From: Ignatzschineria rhizosphaerae
GTDB lineage: Bacteria > Pseudomonadota > Gammaproteobacteria > Cardiobacteriales > Wohlfahrtiimonadaceae
Length of the DNA stretch: 64,000 nucleotides
Assembly (NCBI RefSeq): GCF_022655595.1
Contig: NZ_CP093379.1
Location: forward strand, 351,001 to 415,000
Direction of reading: 5' to 3'
The position numbers and the translations under genes are program-made. Shown piece after piece: positions 56,356 to 64,000 of the stretch; the first letter of the stretch is position 1; each line of letters opens with the position of its first letter. Below the pieces are notes generated by a model. It searched no databases, was not told the origin of the DNA, and saw only the letters and a program-made list of their open reading frames with translations.

Positions 56356-57063
56356 ATGGAACCGGTTGTACAAAATTTAGGATTTATGAGTTTTATTGAT
56401 CAAGGGGACTTTGTCACAAAGGCTCTTTTTGTAATCTTAATTGTGATGTCAGTATTATCGTGGTTAGTGATTTTTCTGAAATTTTTCCAAGGCATTGTTG
56501 ATAAGATTAAAGGAAAAAAATTCTGTGCTGATTTTTGGGCGGCGAAGAATTTAACTGATGCTGCAAAATTAGTCTCAGCAAAACCTCATACAGCTCAAGA
56601 GTCCTTAGCAAAAGAAGGATTTCAAGCATTACAAAAATATCAATCGGGCATTTCAAATATTCAAGGAAATGGTACTCGTGAAGAGTATTTAACAAGTGTT
56701 CTTCGTGTCACTTTAGATAAAATTCAATTAACGATTGAAAATGGCGTAACAATTTTAGCAACGATCGCCGCTACAGCACCATTTGTAGGTCTATTTGGAA
56801 CTGTTTGGGGGATTTACCATGCTTTAATCGAAATTGGCTCAACAGGTGCAGGAACGATTGATAAAGTCGCCGGACCTGTAGGGGAAGCGCTGATCATGAC
56901 AGGTCTTGGTTTAGCGGTTGCGATTCCTGCAGTAATGGCGCACAGTTGGTTGGTTCGCCGTAATCGTTTACAGATGGGATATTTAGATTCTTTCGCATTT
57001 GAGTTATTGGCTGTGTTAGATCGAGCGCCTGCTACAAAATCACAAGCTAATCCGAACGCTTAG
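56356..57063 (+). CDS. exbB: Biopolymer transport protein ExbB
   Basis: Proton-channel subunit of the TonB energy complex, related to MotA and TolQ. 235 aa with three TM segments: VIFLKF-containing TM1 near 25-47, and two near 135-160 and 175-195. The C-terminal half contains ILATIAATAPFVGLFGTVWG and AGPVGEALIMTGLGLAVAIPA, the ExbB/TolQ pore motifs. The start ATG follows AAGGGAACAAG. It is directly before exbD (8 bases). Its place after tonB in one row supports ExbB, not TolQ. Confidence 0.95.
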   Translation: MEPVVQNLGFMSFIDQGDFVTKALFVILIVMSVLSWLVIFLKFFQGIVDKIKGKKFCADFWAAKNLTDAAKLVSAKPHTAQESLAKEGFQALQKYQSGISNIQGNGTREEYLTSVLRVTLDKIQLTIENGVTILATIAATAPFVGLFGTVWGIYHALIEIGSTGAGTIDKVAGPVGEALIMTGLGLAVAIPAVMAHSWLVRRNRLQMGYLDSFAFELLAVLDRAPATKSQANPNA

Positions 57064-57071
57064 GAGGAGAT

Positions 57072-57521
57072 ATGTCATTTGGACGTTTACGCCAAGGTGG
57101 AGGTGAATCAAGAGCGGAAATCAATATGATTCCACTGATTGATATCATGCTTGTATTATTGGTGATTTTCATCTTAACTGCGCCACTTGTTACACAATCG
57201 GTGAAGTTAAAACTTCCTGAGGCTGTGGATCTTAAAGAAGAGCAAACTCAGCAGGAAATTGATAAACCAGTATTAATTGCGATTAATGAAGATTCAGAAA
57301 TCTTTATTAATGAAGAGAAAGTCGATCACGAAACAGCCTTTATCAAACTCTCTGAGATTAAAGTTGCTGCTGGTGAAAAACCGCCGATGATTCAATTGCA
57401 TATTGATGCAGCGGTTCCTTATCAAGATGTGGCAAAAATTGTCACAGTCTTAAGTAAGGTCGGTCTTGCCAATATTGGATTTGTTAGCCTTCCAGAAGAA
57501 GGTGCTGCGAAGGCACCGTAA
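57072..57521 (+). CDS. exbD: Biopolymer transport protein ExbD
   Basis: Inner-membrane protein partner of ExbB, related to TolR. 149 aa with one TM segment (about 20-40), beginning INMIPLIDIMLVLLVIFIL, in which the conserved Asp needed for proton use (ID in PLIDIML) is present. A periplasmic domain (about 45-140) follows, with EIFINEEKVD and IQLHIDAAVPYQDVAKIVTV. The ATG follows AGGAGAT at ideal spacing. Last gene of the operon, closed by the terminator at 57593. Confidence 0.95.
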   Translation: MSFGRLRQGGGESRAEINMIPLIDIMLVLLVIFILTAPLVTQSVKLKLPEAVDLKEEQTQQEIDKPVLIAINEDSEIFINEEKVDHETAFIKLSEIKVAAGEKPPMIQLHIDAAVPYQDVAKIVTVLSKVGLANIGFVSLPEEGAAKAP

Positions 57522-57592
57522 AGATTATCGATAAAATCTTTGATTGAGCATCTAGTGGGTTAGTAGCCCCCTTTTAATCAAAGCATCTAATT

Positions 57593-57626
57593 AAAACCAC
57601 TATCGTTTATTCGGTAGTGGTTTTTT
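57593..57626 (+). terminator. exbD terminator
   Basis: Stem ACCACTATCG / CGGTAGTGGT (one G-U) with flanking A and T runs, about 70 bases past the exbD stop. Confidence 0.85.
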
Positions 57627-57865
57627 GTAGTAACAATCTACATATTTGATTAATTTTTATTAACATTAAATTTGTATGAGAATGTCAATGTTTGATTAAA
57701 AGACATTGTGTTGTCTTTTATCTTGGAAAATAGGTAGATTGGTAAGGTCCTAGCCACAAATAATATGAATAATGAAGTGGCATTTATGTGTGGCGATTGA
57801 TTTTCAATAAAACTAAAAATCATTAGAAAAATGATCTAAAACATATGACTGTTAGGGGGAGAGAG
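57627..57865. promoter_or_regulatory. 5' region of the CitMHS transporter, with hairpin
   Basis: No gene seen. A perfect 9-bp stem TAAAAGACA / TGTCTTTTA (57697-57720, 6-base loop) and a weaker GCCAC / GTGGC pair (about 57750-57785) precede the transporter. They may be regulator binding sites. Neither can be assigned. Confidence 0.35.
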
Positions 57866-59179
57866 ATGCTAACAATTATCGGTATTTTAATTATAGTGAC
57901 AATCGTCACATTACTCATGATGGGGAAAACAAGCCCAATTTTAGCAATGTCTTGCATTCCATTGATGGGTGCTTTAATTGCAGGGTTTTCTTTTAGTGAG
58001 ATCTCGGGCTTTTTTGAAGCAGGGATTTTAAAAGTGACAAAAGTGGGGGTGATGTTTCTTTTTGCGATTCTCTTTTTTAGTATTTTAAAAGAACTTAGAA
58101 CGTTTGATCCGCTGATTAAAGCCATGATTAGCGTAACTCGAGGAAATGTCATTATCGTAGCCGTTATTACGGCAATAGTCGCGGCATTAGTCCATTTAGA
58201 TGGTTCCGGCGCGGCGACTTTTTTAATTATTATTCCGGCATTTTTACCGCTCTATCGTCAATTAGGAATGAGCCCTTATCTAATGCTCCTATTGATGGTG
58301 GGAAGTATGGGGGTGATGAATATGGTGCCTTGGGGCGGGCCATTAGGAAGAGCTTCTGCGGTAACGGGGATTGATGCGGCGACACTTTGGCAACATATTA
58401 TTCCTGTACAAATTTTTGGTGTGATCGGAATGGCACTCTTTGCTGTGATGATGGGCATGAGAGAGAAGAATCGTATCGCAAAAGCAGCAATATTAGGAAC
58501 AACGCCCTTTGAGCAAGATTATATGGGAGAAGATTTTGGGCCAGAAGTTTTAAGCGATGCCCCTAAATCTAAGTTTTTCTGGTTTAATATTGCCCTTGTT
58601 ATTGGTGCGATTATCTGTTTAGCATTTGGGCTCTTTTCAGCACCTTATGTTTTTATGTTAGCTTTATCATTACTGTTATTAGTGAATTTCCCTAATCCTA
58701 AAGATCAAATGGAGATGATTAATCGCCATGCACCCCAAGCATTATCGATGGTTGCAATTATCTTTGCCGCAGGGGCATTTTTAGGTGTTTTATCAGAGTC
58801 GGGTATGTTAGAGTCTATTGCGCTTGATCTTATCAATATTTTGCCTAATTCATGGGTTGCTAATATTCATGTAGCTGTGGGAATTTTAGGGGTACCACTT
58901 GATATCTTTACAAGTACAGATGCTTACTATTTTGCATTATTGCCGATTATCCAAGAAGTGGCCGCTACTGCAGGGGTATCTGCAGACTCAGTAGTCTATG
59001 CGATGGCAATAGGCAATAATGCTGGTACTTTTGTCAGTCCATTTTCTCCGGCAACTTGGCTTGCTATGGGACTTGCAGGGATTGATATGGGAAGACATCT
59101 TCGTTACTCTTTTGGTTGGATATGGCTCTTTAGCCTCTATATTTTAGCGGTAGGATTTTTCTTAGGGCTCTACTATTAG
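57866..59179 (+). CDS. CitMHS family citrate/divalent metal transporter
   Basis: Inner-membrane secondary transporter. The family includes CitM and CitH of Bacillus, which take up citrate complexed with Mg2+ or Ca2+ with protons. The frame opens at 57845, but ATG 57866 follows AGGGGGAGAG and is preferred, giving 437 aa with about 12 TM segments. Motifs are VHLDGSGAATFLIIIPAFLP, MGVMNMVPWGGPLGRAS and DIFTSTDAYYFALLPII. The last two include the Gly-rich and Thr/Ser-rich re-entrant segments of the family. No citrate lyase or two-component genes adjoin it. It ends 7 bases before repeat copy 6. Confidence 0.88.
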   Translation: MLTIIGILIIVTIVTLLMMGKTSPILAMSCIPLMGALIAGFSFSEISGFFEAGILKVTKVGVMFLFAILFFSILKELRTFDPLIKAMISVTRGNVIIVAVITAIVAALVHLDGSGAATFLIIIPAFLPLYRQLGMSPYLMLLLMVGSMGVMNMVPWGGPLGRASAVTGIDAATLWQHIIPVQIFGVIGMALFAVMMGMREKNRIAKAAILGTTPFEQDYMGEDFGPEVLSDAPKSKFFWFNIALVIGAIICLAFGLFSAPYVFMLALSLLLLVNFPNPKDQMEMINRHAPQALSMVAIIFAAGAFLGVLSESGMLESIALDLINILPNSWVANIHVAVGILGVPLDIFTSTDAYYFALLPIIQEVAATAGVSADSVVYAMAIGNNAGTFVSPFSPATWLAMGLAGIDMGRHLRYSFGWIWLFSLYILAVGFFLGLYY

Positions 59180-59185
59180 TATCGT

Positions 59186-59336
59186 AAAATTGGTTTAAAA
59201 GTTACTGAATCAGATTGCCGGGGCATTAGTTATGAGAAGAACTAGAGTCTTTCTATCCGGCATTATGCAGGCTTGTTTGATCCATACGCTATACGGTTTA
59301 ATTTTTGAAATAGCGTTTCTTAAACTGAATCGACTA
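59186..59336 (-). repeat. Intergenic repeat family, copy 6
   Basis: Read on the minus strand it starts GATTCAGTTTAAGAAACGCT, has CTGCATAATGCCGGATAGAA, then CTAATGCCCCGGCAATCTGA, and ends AACTTTTAAACCAATTTTACG. Both internal cores are well kept. It starts 7 bases after the transporter stop, between it and a bidirectional terminator. Confidence 0.8.
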
Positions 59337-59360
59337 TACTGTTTCATTAAGTATCAATAA

Positions 59361-59395
59361 AATCCCCTATTATTTTGCTTAATAGGGGATTTTAA
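59361..59395. terminator. Bidirectional terminator between the transporter and TPM genes
   Basis: Perfect 14-bp stem AAAATCCCCTATTA / TAATAGGGGATTTT with a 7-base loop, T-rich in both directions. It serves the converging genes at 57866 and 59411. Confidence 0.9.
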
Positions 59396-59410
59396 TGTTT
59401 TTATGGACTA

Positions 59411-61228
59411 CTACCAGCCACCAGAAGCGCCACCACCACCACTTCTACCACCGCCACCGCTACGCCCTCCACTAGAGCCGCCGCTAGATCTACCACTACT
59501 TCTACCAGATGAACCGCCTCTTGATCCCCCTCTTGAGCTTCCGCCAGAGCTACTGACATTGACCTTAATTGGCGCTTTCATTAACCCTGTTGCAAGCGCA
59601 ATAGTTTGGAAAATAGTAAGGCCAACCCCTACTAAAATACCAATTTTCATTCCCGCAAAGAAGAAGGCGAAAACCCCAATGATTGCAGAGGAGGGAAGGG
59701 CTTGAAATAGCGCCGAAAATAGAACAATTTTTTTAAGATTAGTCCCTTGATAGAGGGTTTGATAAATGACCACAAGAACCCCAACGATCGCACCCGCTAA
59801 TGCACTTCCGAGAAAGGCATAGGCAAAGATACCACTTAATGTTCCCATGATAAGCGCTAAGATAAAACCTGCTTTTAATTTATTGGGAGAGTTTTCCACT
59901 GATTTTAAGCTTTTCTCAAAGTTTTTAAGCGTTCCTATAATCCCGCCATCTGCTGTATCGACAACCTTAGGTTCTCCTGCGTGATAACTCTTTGGCGCAG
60001 CTTTATATGTTTTTAATTCCGACGGGGAAGAAGATTGTTTTTTTCCCCCTTTGATAAGCTGATCAATGTCATTCACAGCTTTTTCAGTATATTGTGCTTG
60101 TAGTTCTTGGCGTAACTCTAAAGGGACTTGAGTGGGGGCGCTTTTTGGCGCCATTAATGCTCGACGCTGTTTTCGATGTTCTTCCCAGCTGTTATAACTT
60201 CCTTTTGTAGCAGTATGCGTTTTTGTGGATTTAGCTCGAGGTTTTCTCTCTTTGCTAAATAAAATAAAGGGAAGAATAAAGACAAGAAATACAATGCTTA
60301 ACACTGCCACAATAAAGATACTAAAGATCATAATGACTGACAGTACAACCGGTAGATATTGTCTTAAAAGCATCTGTACCCAGTAAGGGAGATTCTGCTT
60401 TAAAAATGGTTCACCAAATTCAAGACCATTAGGAGTTGAGAAATTGAATCCTCCAAAATAGAAGATTAATCCAAAAAAGAGCGCACAGGTAAGCGCTGTG
60501 ATTGTAGGATAATGTTGTAAACCCCTTAATATCCCAAATCCCCACATTAGGAAAGAGGTGCCAATGAGGTAGGCAAATAAGATATCTAAAAAGCCAAAAT
60601 TAGTAGGTGAGATTGGGATTTGCAGGGGATTTTCTGCTAGAGTTGGAAGAGGTTCATTATTGATTTTAGCGATGATTGCATCAACAGCTTGTGAGATTCC
60701 TAAATAAAAATTTCCCGCCCGAAACTCAGGCGTGAGATATTGGTCAATAATCATTTTTGCTGATAAGTCAGGAATAGCGCCCTCTAGCCCATACCCAACT
60801 TCAATACGTATCGCTCGATCATTAAAGGCGATAATAAGTAGTACGCTATCATCGACACCTGTACGACCTAGCTGCCATTTTTCCATGACTCTAACCGCAT
60901 AATACTCGATATCTTCTTGCTTAAGCTCAGGAATAATAAGCACAGCAATCTGTGATCCTGCACTATTTTCAAGCTGCATGATTTTGTCGTGTAAGATTTG
61001 CTTTTCTGAGTTAGTGAGAATGCCGGCATGATCCATCACGCCACCTGTTAATGCCGGGATCCCTGTTTTTGTGGTACTAAAATCTAAGGATTGTGTGTAA
61101 CCTAATTGCACAAATAGCAAAAAGCTGAGCATTAATAGTGTGAGGATTTTCTGTGAGAAGCGTCTTAAGTTAGAAAACCTCTGCTGTAAGGATGGTGTAT
61201 TTTTGGGCGTTATCATAATGATTTCCAA
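59411..61228 (-). CDS. TPM domain membrane protein with Gly/Ser-rich tail
   Basis: Exported membrane protein of the TPM_phosphatase (YgcG-like) family, often next to LemA. 605 aa (longer than the 250-300 typical). Residues 25-45 form the signal/anchor segment (LTLLMLSFLLFVQLGYTQ). The TPM domain spans about 60-190, with GVMDHAGILTNSEKQILHD, QIAVLIIPEL, GVDDSVLLIIAFNDRAIRIEVGYG. TM segments lie at about 210-330. A cytoplasmic charged region (about 335-445) is followed by more TM segments (about 450-560). The end is a long stretch of Gly, Ser, and Arg (about 570-605, ending GGW). A shorter start at ATG 61216 is possible. It follows lemA by 78 bases. Confidence 0.85.
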   Translation of the reverse strand: MEIIMITPKNTPSLQQRFSNLRRFSQKILTLLMLSFLLFVQLGYTQSLDFSTTKTGIPALTGGVMDHAGILTNSEKQILHDKIMQLENSAGSQIAVLIIPELKQEDIEYYAVRVMEKWQLGRTGVDDSVLLIIAFNDRAIRIEVGYGLEGAIPDLSAKMIIDQYLTPEFRAGNFYLGISQAVDAIIAKINNEPLPTLAENPLQIPISPTNFGFLDILFAYLIGTSFLMWGFGILRGLQHYPTITALTCALFFGLIFYFGGFNFSTPNGLEFGEPFLKQNLPYWVQMLLRQYLPVVLSVIMIFSIFIVAVLSIVFLVFILPFILFSKERKPRAKSTKTHTATKGSYNSWEEHRKQRRALMAPKSAPTQVPLELRQELQAQYTEKAVNDIDQLIKGGKKQSSSPSELKTYKAAPKSYHAGEPKVVDTADGGIIGTLKNFEKSLKSVENSPNKLKAGFILALIMGTLSGIFAYAFLGSALAGAIVGVLVVIYQTLYQGTNLKKIVLFSALFQALPSSAIIGVFAFFFAGMKIGILVGVGLTIFQTIALATGLMKAPIKVNVSSSGGSSRGGSRGGSSGRSSGRSSGGSSGGRSGGGGRSGGGGASGGW

Positions 61229-61306
61229 AAATCGTAAGTTAATAGGTCTCTCTTAAATTACGATTAGTTAGGGGATCAGAGAATGGAATTATACAAATTC
61301 TAATAT

Positions 61307-61906
61307 TTAGAAGGAGATCACGGGTGCTTGCTCAATCTGCGGATCATCGACACTAAATTGCTGTAAGGGGTTATAGCCAAAGATTTTAGCGATAAAGACA
61401 TGGGGAACTCGACGAATGGTCGTATTATACTCTCGAATAGCCTCAATATAGCGATTGCGAGCAACGGCAATACGGTTTTCAGTTCCTTCTAATTGCACCA
61501 TTAAGTTTTGATAAAGTGAGCTTGCTTTTAAATCTGGATAGTTTTCAACAATCATTAACAGACGAGAGAGCTGGCCTTTCATCGATTTTTGCATCTGCTC
61601 ATAGGCTTCAAATTTAGCAGCATCTTGGAAATCTTCAGGATTAATCTGCATCTCATTGAGTTTAGCGCGAGATGCGGCAATTTCTGTAAAGATAGACTCT
61701 TCATGATCTGAGTAACCTTTCACAGTATTGGCAAGATTTGTGATGAGATCTGTTCTACGTTTATATTGGTTAATCACTTCTGCCGCAGCTGCTTCTTGAG
61801 ATTCATCTAAGGACTGAATCGTATTGTAATAACCCGCTATAATAAAGCCGACAATAATGACAATGATAGCGAGCGGGATAAAAGCCCAATTTTTTGATTT
61901 ATTCAT
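61307..61906 (-). CDS. lemA: LemA family protein
   Basis: Membrane-anchored helical protein of unknown function, widespread in bacteria. 199 aa. One N-terminal TM segment (WAFIPLAIIVIIVGFIIAGYY, about 7-27) is followed by long helices with QYKRRTDLITNLANTVKGY, ESIFTEIAASRAKL, ENYPDLKASSLYQNLMVQL and TENRIAVARNRYIEAIREYN, all standard LemA phrases. The first gene of the lemA-TPM pair; such pairs are conserved in many bacteria. Function is unknown. Confidence 0.92.
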   Translation of the reverse strand: MNKSKNWAFIPLAIIVIIVGFIIAGYYNTIQSLDESQEAAAAEVINQYKRRTDLITNLANTVKGYSDHEESIFTEIAASRAKLNEMQINPEDFQDAAKFEAYEQMQKSMKGQLSRLLMIVENYPDLKASSLYQNLMVQLEGTENRIAVARNRYIEAIREYNTTIRRVPHVFIAKIFGYNPLQQFSVDDPQIEQAPVISF

Positions 61907-62101
61907 GTTTTTTAAATCTTCTTCATGACAAATAGAGAGGAAAAGATCTAGGAGATCTGTGTGCTATAGCATAGCGAATATGACTGTAAATTACTCTGAT
62001 TGAAGCTAAAATATTATCAATAATAATCAACTTGCCATCAATAATTTTAGCATTAAATATATAAAAAATAATGCTTACAATAATCTGTGATTATTATAGG
62101 A

Positions 62102-63322
62102 TTAATGGTGTGTCATCTCTTGGGTGGAATGAGTGGCTTTTAAAAAGGTTAATCGATAGCGGATAAAGCAAAAGCTTGTTAGTAAAAGTGCAAGCAGTGC
62201 AATAAAGAAAGCTGCAAAAGAGATGTAGTGAAGACCTATTTTTTCAATAATAATGGTTCCCACTAAAGCGCCACCCCCGATGCCAATGTTAAATATGCCA
62301 GAAAAAATTGCCATCGCAATATCTGTTGCATCTGGGGCAAGCTCTAAGACTTTAAGCTGTAGCGCAAGTGCAATCCCTGTCATTGAAACGCCCCATAAGA
62401 TGGCGAGAAAGAGTAGCCCATTATGAAGATAGGTACTTGGAAAGATCAATAATAACGATAGTGAGAGAAGAACAATCATTACCGGAAGAAATGCTAATGG
62501 GTATTGATTGTTCTTTTTGCTAAAAATATAACTACCTAAGATTCCCGCGCCCCCAAATATTAAGAGTAAAACGGTTGTTTTATTTGGGGAGAGTTGGGCG
62601 ATAGTTTCACTAAAAGGCTCGATATAGCTATAGGCAGTAAAATGGGCGGTCACGACAAGCATGGTAATGAAGAAGATGCCAAGAAGCGCTGGGCGCTTTA
62701 AGATTAGGGGAATACTTTTAGCATTGCCGGCATTTTGACTTGGAAGGCGAGGAAGAATCAGATAGAGCACGATGAGGGTTATCAATGCGACAAGACCAAT
62801 TAGGAGAAAGGTATAACGCCAGCCAACGAGTTGACCAATAATTCTTCCTAAGGGGATTCCTAGCACTGTCGCTAGCGCTGTACCTGTTGCTAATATCCCT
62901 AAAGCTTGTGATTTTTTCCCTAATGGGGCAACGCGTATCGCTAGGGCTGCTGTGATCGACCAAAATATTGCATGAGAGAGTGCGACACCAATTCTGCCTA
63001 CAATTAACATCGAAAAGCTATTGGCAAAGAACGTTGCAATATGGCTGACAATAAAAATGATAAAGACAATTGTGAGTAGAGATTTTCGCTCAAAACTACT
63101 CACAAGAAGCATTAATGGAAGAGAGGCAAGCGCGACAACCCAAGCATAGATCGTAATCATTATCCCAACCTTTGCAGCTGAAAGCTCAAAGCTTGCACCA
63201 ATATCGGTTAAGAGTGCAATAGGAATAAACTCGGTGGTATTAAAGACAAAACCAGCAATGGCAAGGACAATAACACGAAGCCAAGCGAGATTAAATTGTT
63301 GGTTATCTTGGGAGGTTTGCAT
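62102..63322 (-). CDS. sotB: Sugar efflux transporter SotB
   Basis: Inner-membrane MFS exporter (YdeA/SotB) that expels arabinose, IPTG-like sugars and related compounds. 406 aa, 12 TM segments. The N-terminal FNTTEFIPIALLTDIG, VGIMITIYAWVVALASLPLM and RIGVALSHAIFWSITAALAIR are near-identical to E. coli SotB in pattern, as is AHFTAYSYIEPFSETIA. LELAPDATDIAMAIFSGIFNIGIG near the end also matches. It is a single gene with no local regulator. A short AT-rich hairpin (62079-62095, AATAATC / GATTATT) follows the stop. Confidence 0.93.
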   Translation of the reverse strand: MQTSQDNQQFNLAWLRVIVLAIAGFVFNTTEFIPIALLTDIGASFELSAAKVGIMITIYAWVVALASLPLMLLVSSFERKSLLTIVFIIFIVSHIATFFANSFSMLIVGRIGVALSHAIFWSITAALAIRVAPLGKKSQALGILATGTALATVLGIPLGRIIGQLVGWRYTFLLIGLVALITLIVLYLILPRLPSQNAGNAKSIPLILKRPALLGIFFITMLVVTAHFTAYSYIEPFSETIAQLSPNKTTVLLLIFGGAGILGSYIFSKKNNQYPLAFLPVMIVLLSLSLLLIFPSTYLHNGLLFLAILWGVSMTGIALALQLKVLELAPDATDIAMAIFSGIFNIGIGGGALVGTIIIEKIGLHYISFAAFFIALLALLLTSFCFIRYRLTFLKATHSTQEMTHH

Positions 63323-63551
63323 CTATAAGATTCCTATTTTCAAGTAAAGCACAAGTAAGAGCGGCCATCACATCTTCTTTATCTGAATTTAAGTGGTAGT
63401 TATTAATATATGAGAAATAATCAATGATTGCAGTTGCCTTAGTAGTTGATTGCGAGTTTTGAATCAATAGTATCTATTTTTAGGGAAAAGATGACCTTAA
63501 AAGCATCATAATGAGGTGCTTCTTGAGATTTAACCCGTATTTTAGCAATGT

Positions 63552-64000
63552 TTATAGGTGATCCATCAGTTCGTTAATTTTGGCAACCCCAATAATTTCC
63601 ATGCCAGGAATATCATTTTTAGGTTTATTGGCAATCGGAATAATGGCTCTTGTAAAGCCATGTTTTGCAGCTTCCTTTAGGCGCTCCTCCCCGTGTGGTA
63701 CAGGGCGAACTTCTCCGGCTAAGCCTATCTCTCCAAAAATCACCAAATCTGCCGGCAATATCGTATCTCTAAAACTAGAGAAGGCGGCTGCGATAACGGC
63801 GAGATCTGAGGCTGTTTCGGTAACTTTAACACCGCCCACGGCATTAACATAGACATCTTGATCCATCATCGCAATGCCCGCATGCCGGTGGAGAACGGCA
63901 AGCAACATGGTTAACCTGTTTTGCTCTAATCCTAAAGTCACGCGGCGAGGCTGTCCGCCAAGAGAATCATCAACTAAGGATTGAATCTCGATTAGAAGCG
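63552..64000 (-). CDS. radA: DNA repair protein RadA, C-terminal part (cut by window end)
   Basis: RadA (Sms) is a RecA-like ATPase that drives branch migration in homologous recombination. Only the C-terminal part is present: the frame is open from the window end to the stop at 63552. What is seen is the Lon-protease-like domain, with LLIEIQSLVDDS, VTLGLEQNRLTMLLAVLHRH, DVYVNAVGGVKVTETASDLA and FGEIGLAGEVRPV. The zinc finger and the Walker A ATPase lie beyond the edge. A GTG at 63941 is an internal codon, not the start. The 229-base gap before sotB holds no gene. Confidence 0.92.
   Translation of the reverse strand, partial: LLIEIQSLVDDSLGGQPRRVTLGLEQNRLTMLLAVLHRHAGIAMMDQDVYVNAVGGVKVTETASDLAVIAAAFSSFRDTILPADLVIFGEIGLAGEVRPVPHGEERLKEAAKHGFTRAIIPIANKPKNDIPGMEIIGVAKINELMDHL

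Noticed and set aside
59411-59540. Gly/Ser-coding end of the TPM gene as a DNA repeat or separate plus-strand gene (59403-59705)
   Set aside because: It is the low-complexity tail of the TPM protein; the plus-strand Pro/Leu-rich frame is its shadow.
1-64000. tRNA genes, CRISPR arrays, prophage or insertion sequences
   Set aside because: None could be recognised by eye; intergenic regions show no tRNA cloverleaf, spaced repeats or transposase. A dedicated tRNA and CRISPR scan would settle this.

Overview
The window looks like chromosomal DNA of a gammaproteobacterium with an AT-rich genome (roughly 40% GC by eye). Supporting evidence is the gene content: ParC, L25 of the long CTC type, RatA-RnfH, TrmL, SotB, TonB-ExbB-ExbD and the block def-fmt-rsmB-DUF4390-ntrY. 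The overall flavour suggests a Cardiobacteriales relative such as Ignatzschineria or Wohlfahrtiimonas, but that placement is inference and was not tested by any search. Nearly everything is housekeeping. I see no prophage, insertion sequence with a transposase, CRISPR array, rRNA or tRNA gene.

Layout. 1-8.2 kb: a small NapD-like protein, glyA, a divergent PCMT-family methyltransferase, parC, then rplY-pth-ychF, with a promoter inside the end of parC and a hairpin leader before rplY. 8.4-12.2 kb: crcB and ung (divergent), then an MHS-family transporter followed by an ornithine cyclodeaminase/mu-crystallin family reductase. 12.6-26.7 kb: a D,D-carboxypeptidase with a SPOR domain, an M17 aminopeptidase, ftsK, a fused secD-secF with yajC, tkt, and divergently pyrG. 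26.8-35.7 kb: a small membrane-anchored unknown, trmL, an SDR-like protein, a MATE pump, ratA-rnfH, ackA-pta (with a Pta that lacks the middle DRTGG region), and an EamA permease. 36-43.3 kb: def-fmt-rsmB-DUF4390-ntrY-argH, tightly packed, with no ntrX after ntrY. 43.5-53 kb: an MltD-like transglycosylase, transaldolase, prephenate dehydrogenase, DedA, an unrecognised polytopic membrane protein, a DUF4139 protein and a YcaD-like MFS protein. 53-57.5 kb: a self-contained iron-uptake operon (TonB-dependent receptor, tonB, exbB, exbD) behind a good sigma-70 promoter with a Fur-like box and a short overlapping upstream ORF. 57.8-64 kb: a CitMHS transporter, a lemA-TPM pair, sotB and the 3' part of radA running off the window.

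The most unusual signal is not a gene. About 150-175 bp of related sequence occurs six times, in both orientations, only between genes: near 12.3, 27.7, 46.0, 46.3, 49.5 and 59.2 kb. The copies share ends that read roughly TCGGTTTAAGA and TTTTAAACCGA (an inverted repeat) and two internal GCCGG-containing cores. They carry no convincing ORF and lie downstream of genes, often next to a rho-independent terminator. They look like a non-autonomous MITE or a large REP-like element. Other points worth attention are the SecDF fusion, the shortened Pta, the orphan NtrY, the rplY leader, and hairpins in the 5' regions of the MHS transporter and ackA.
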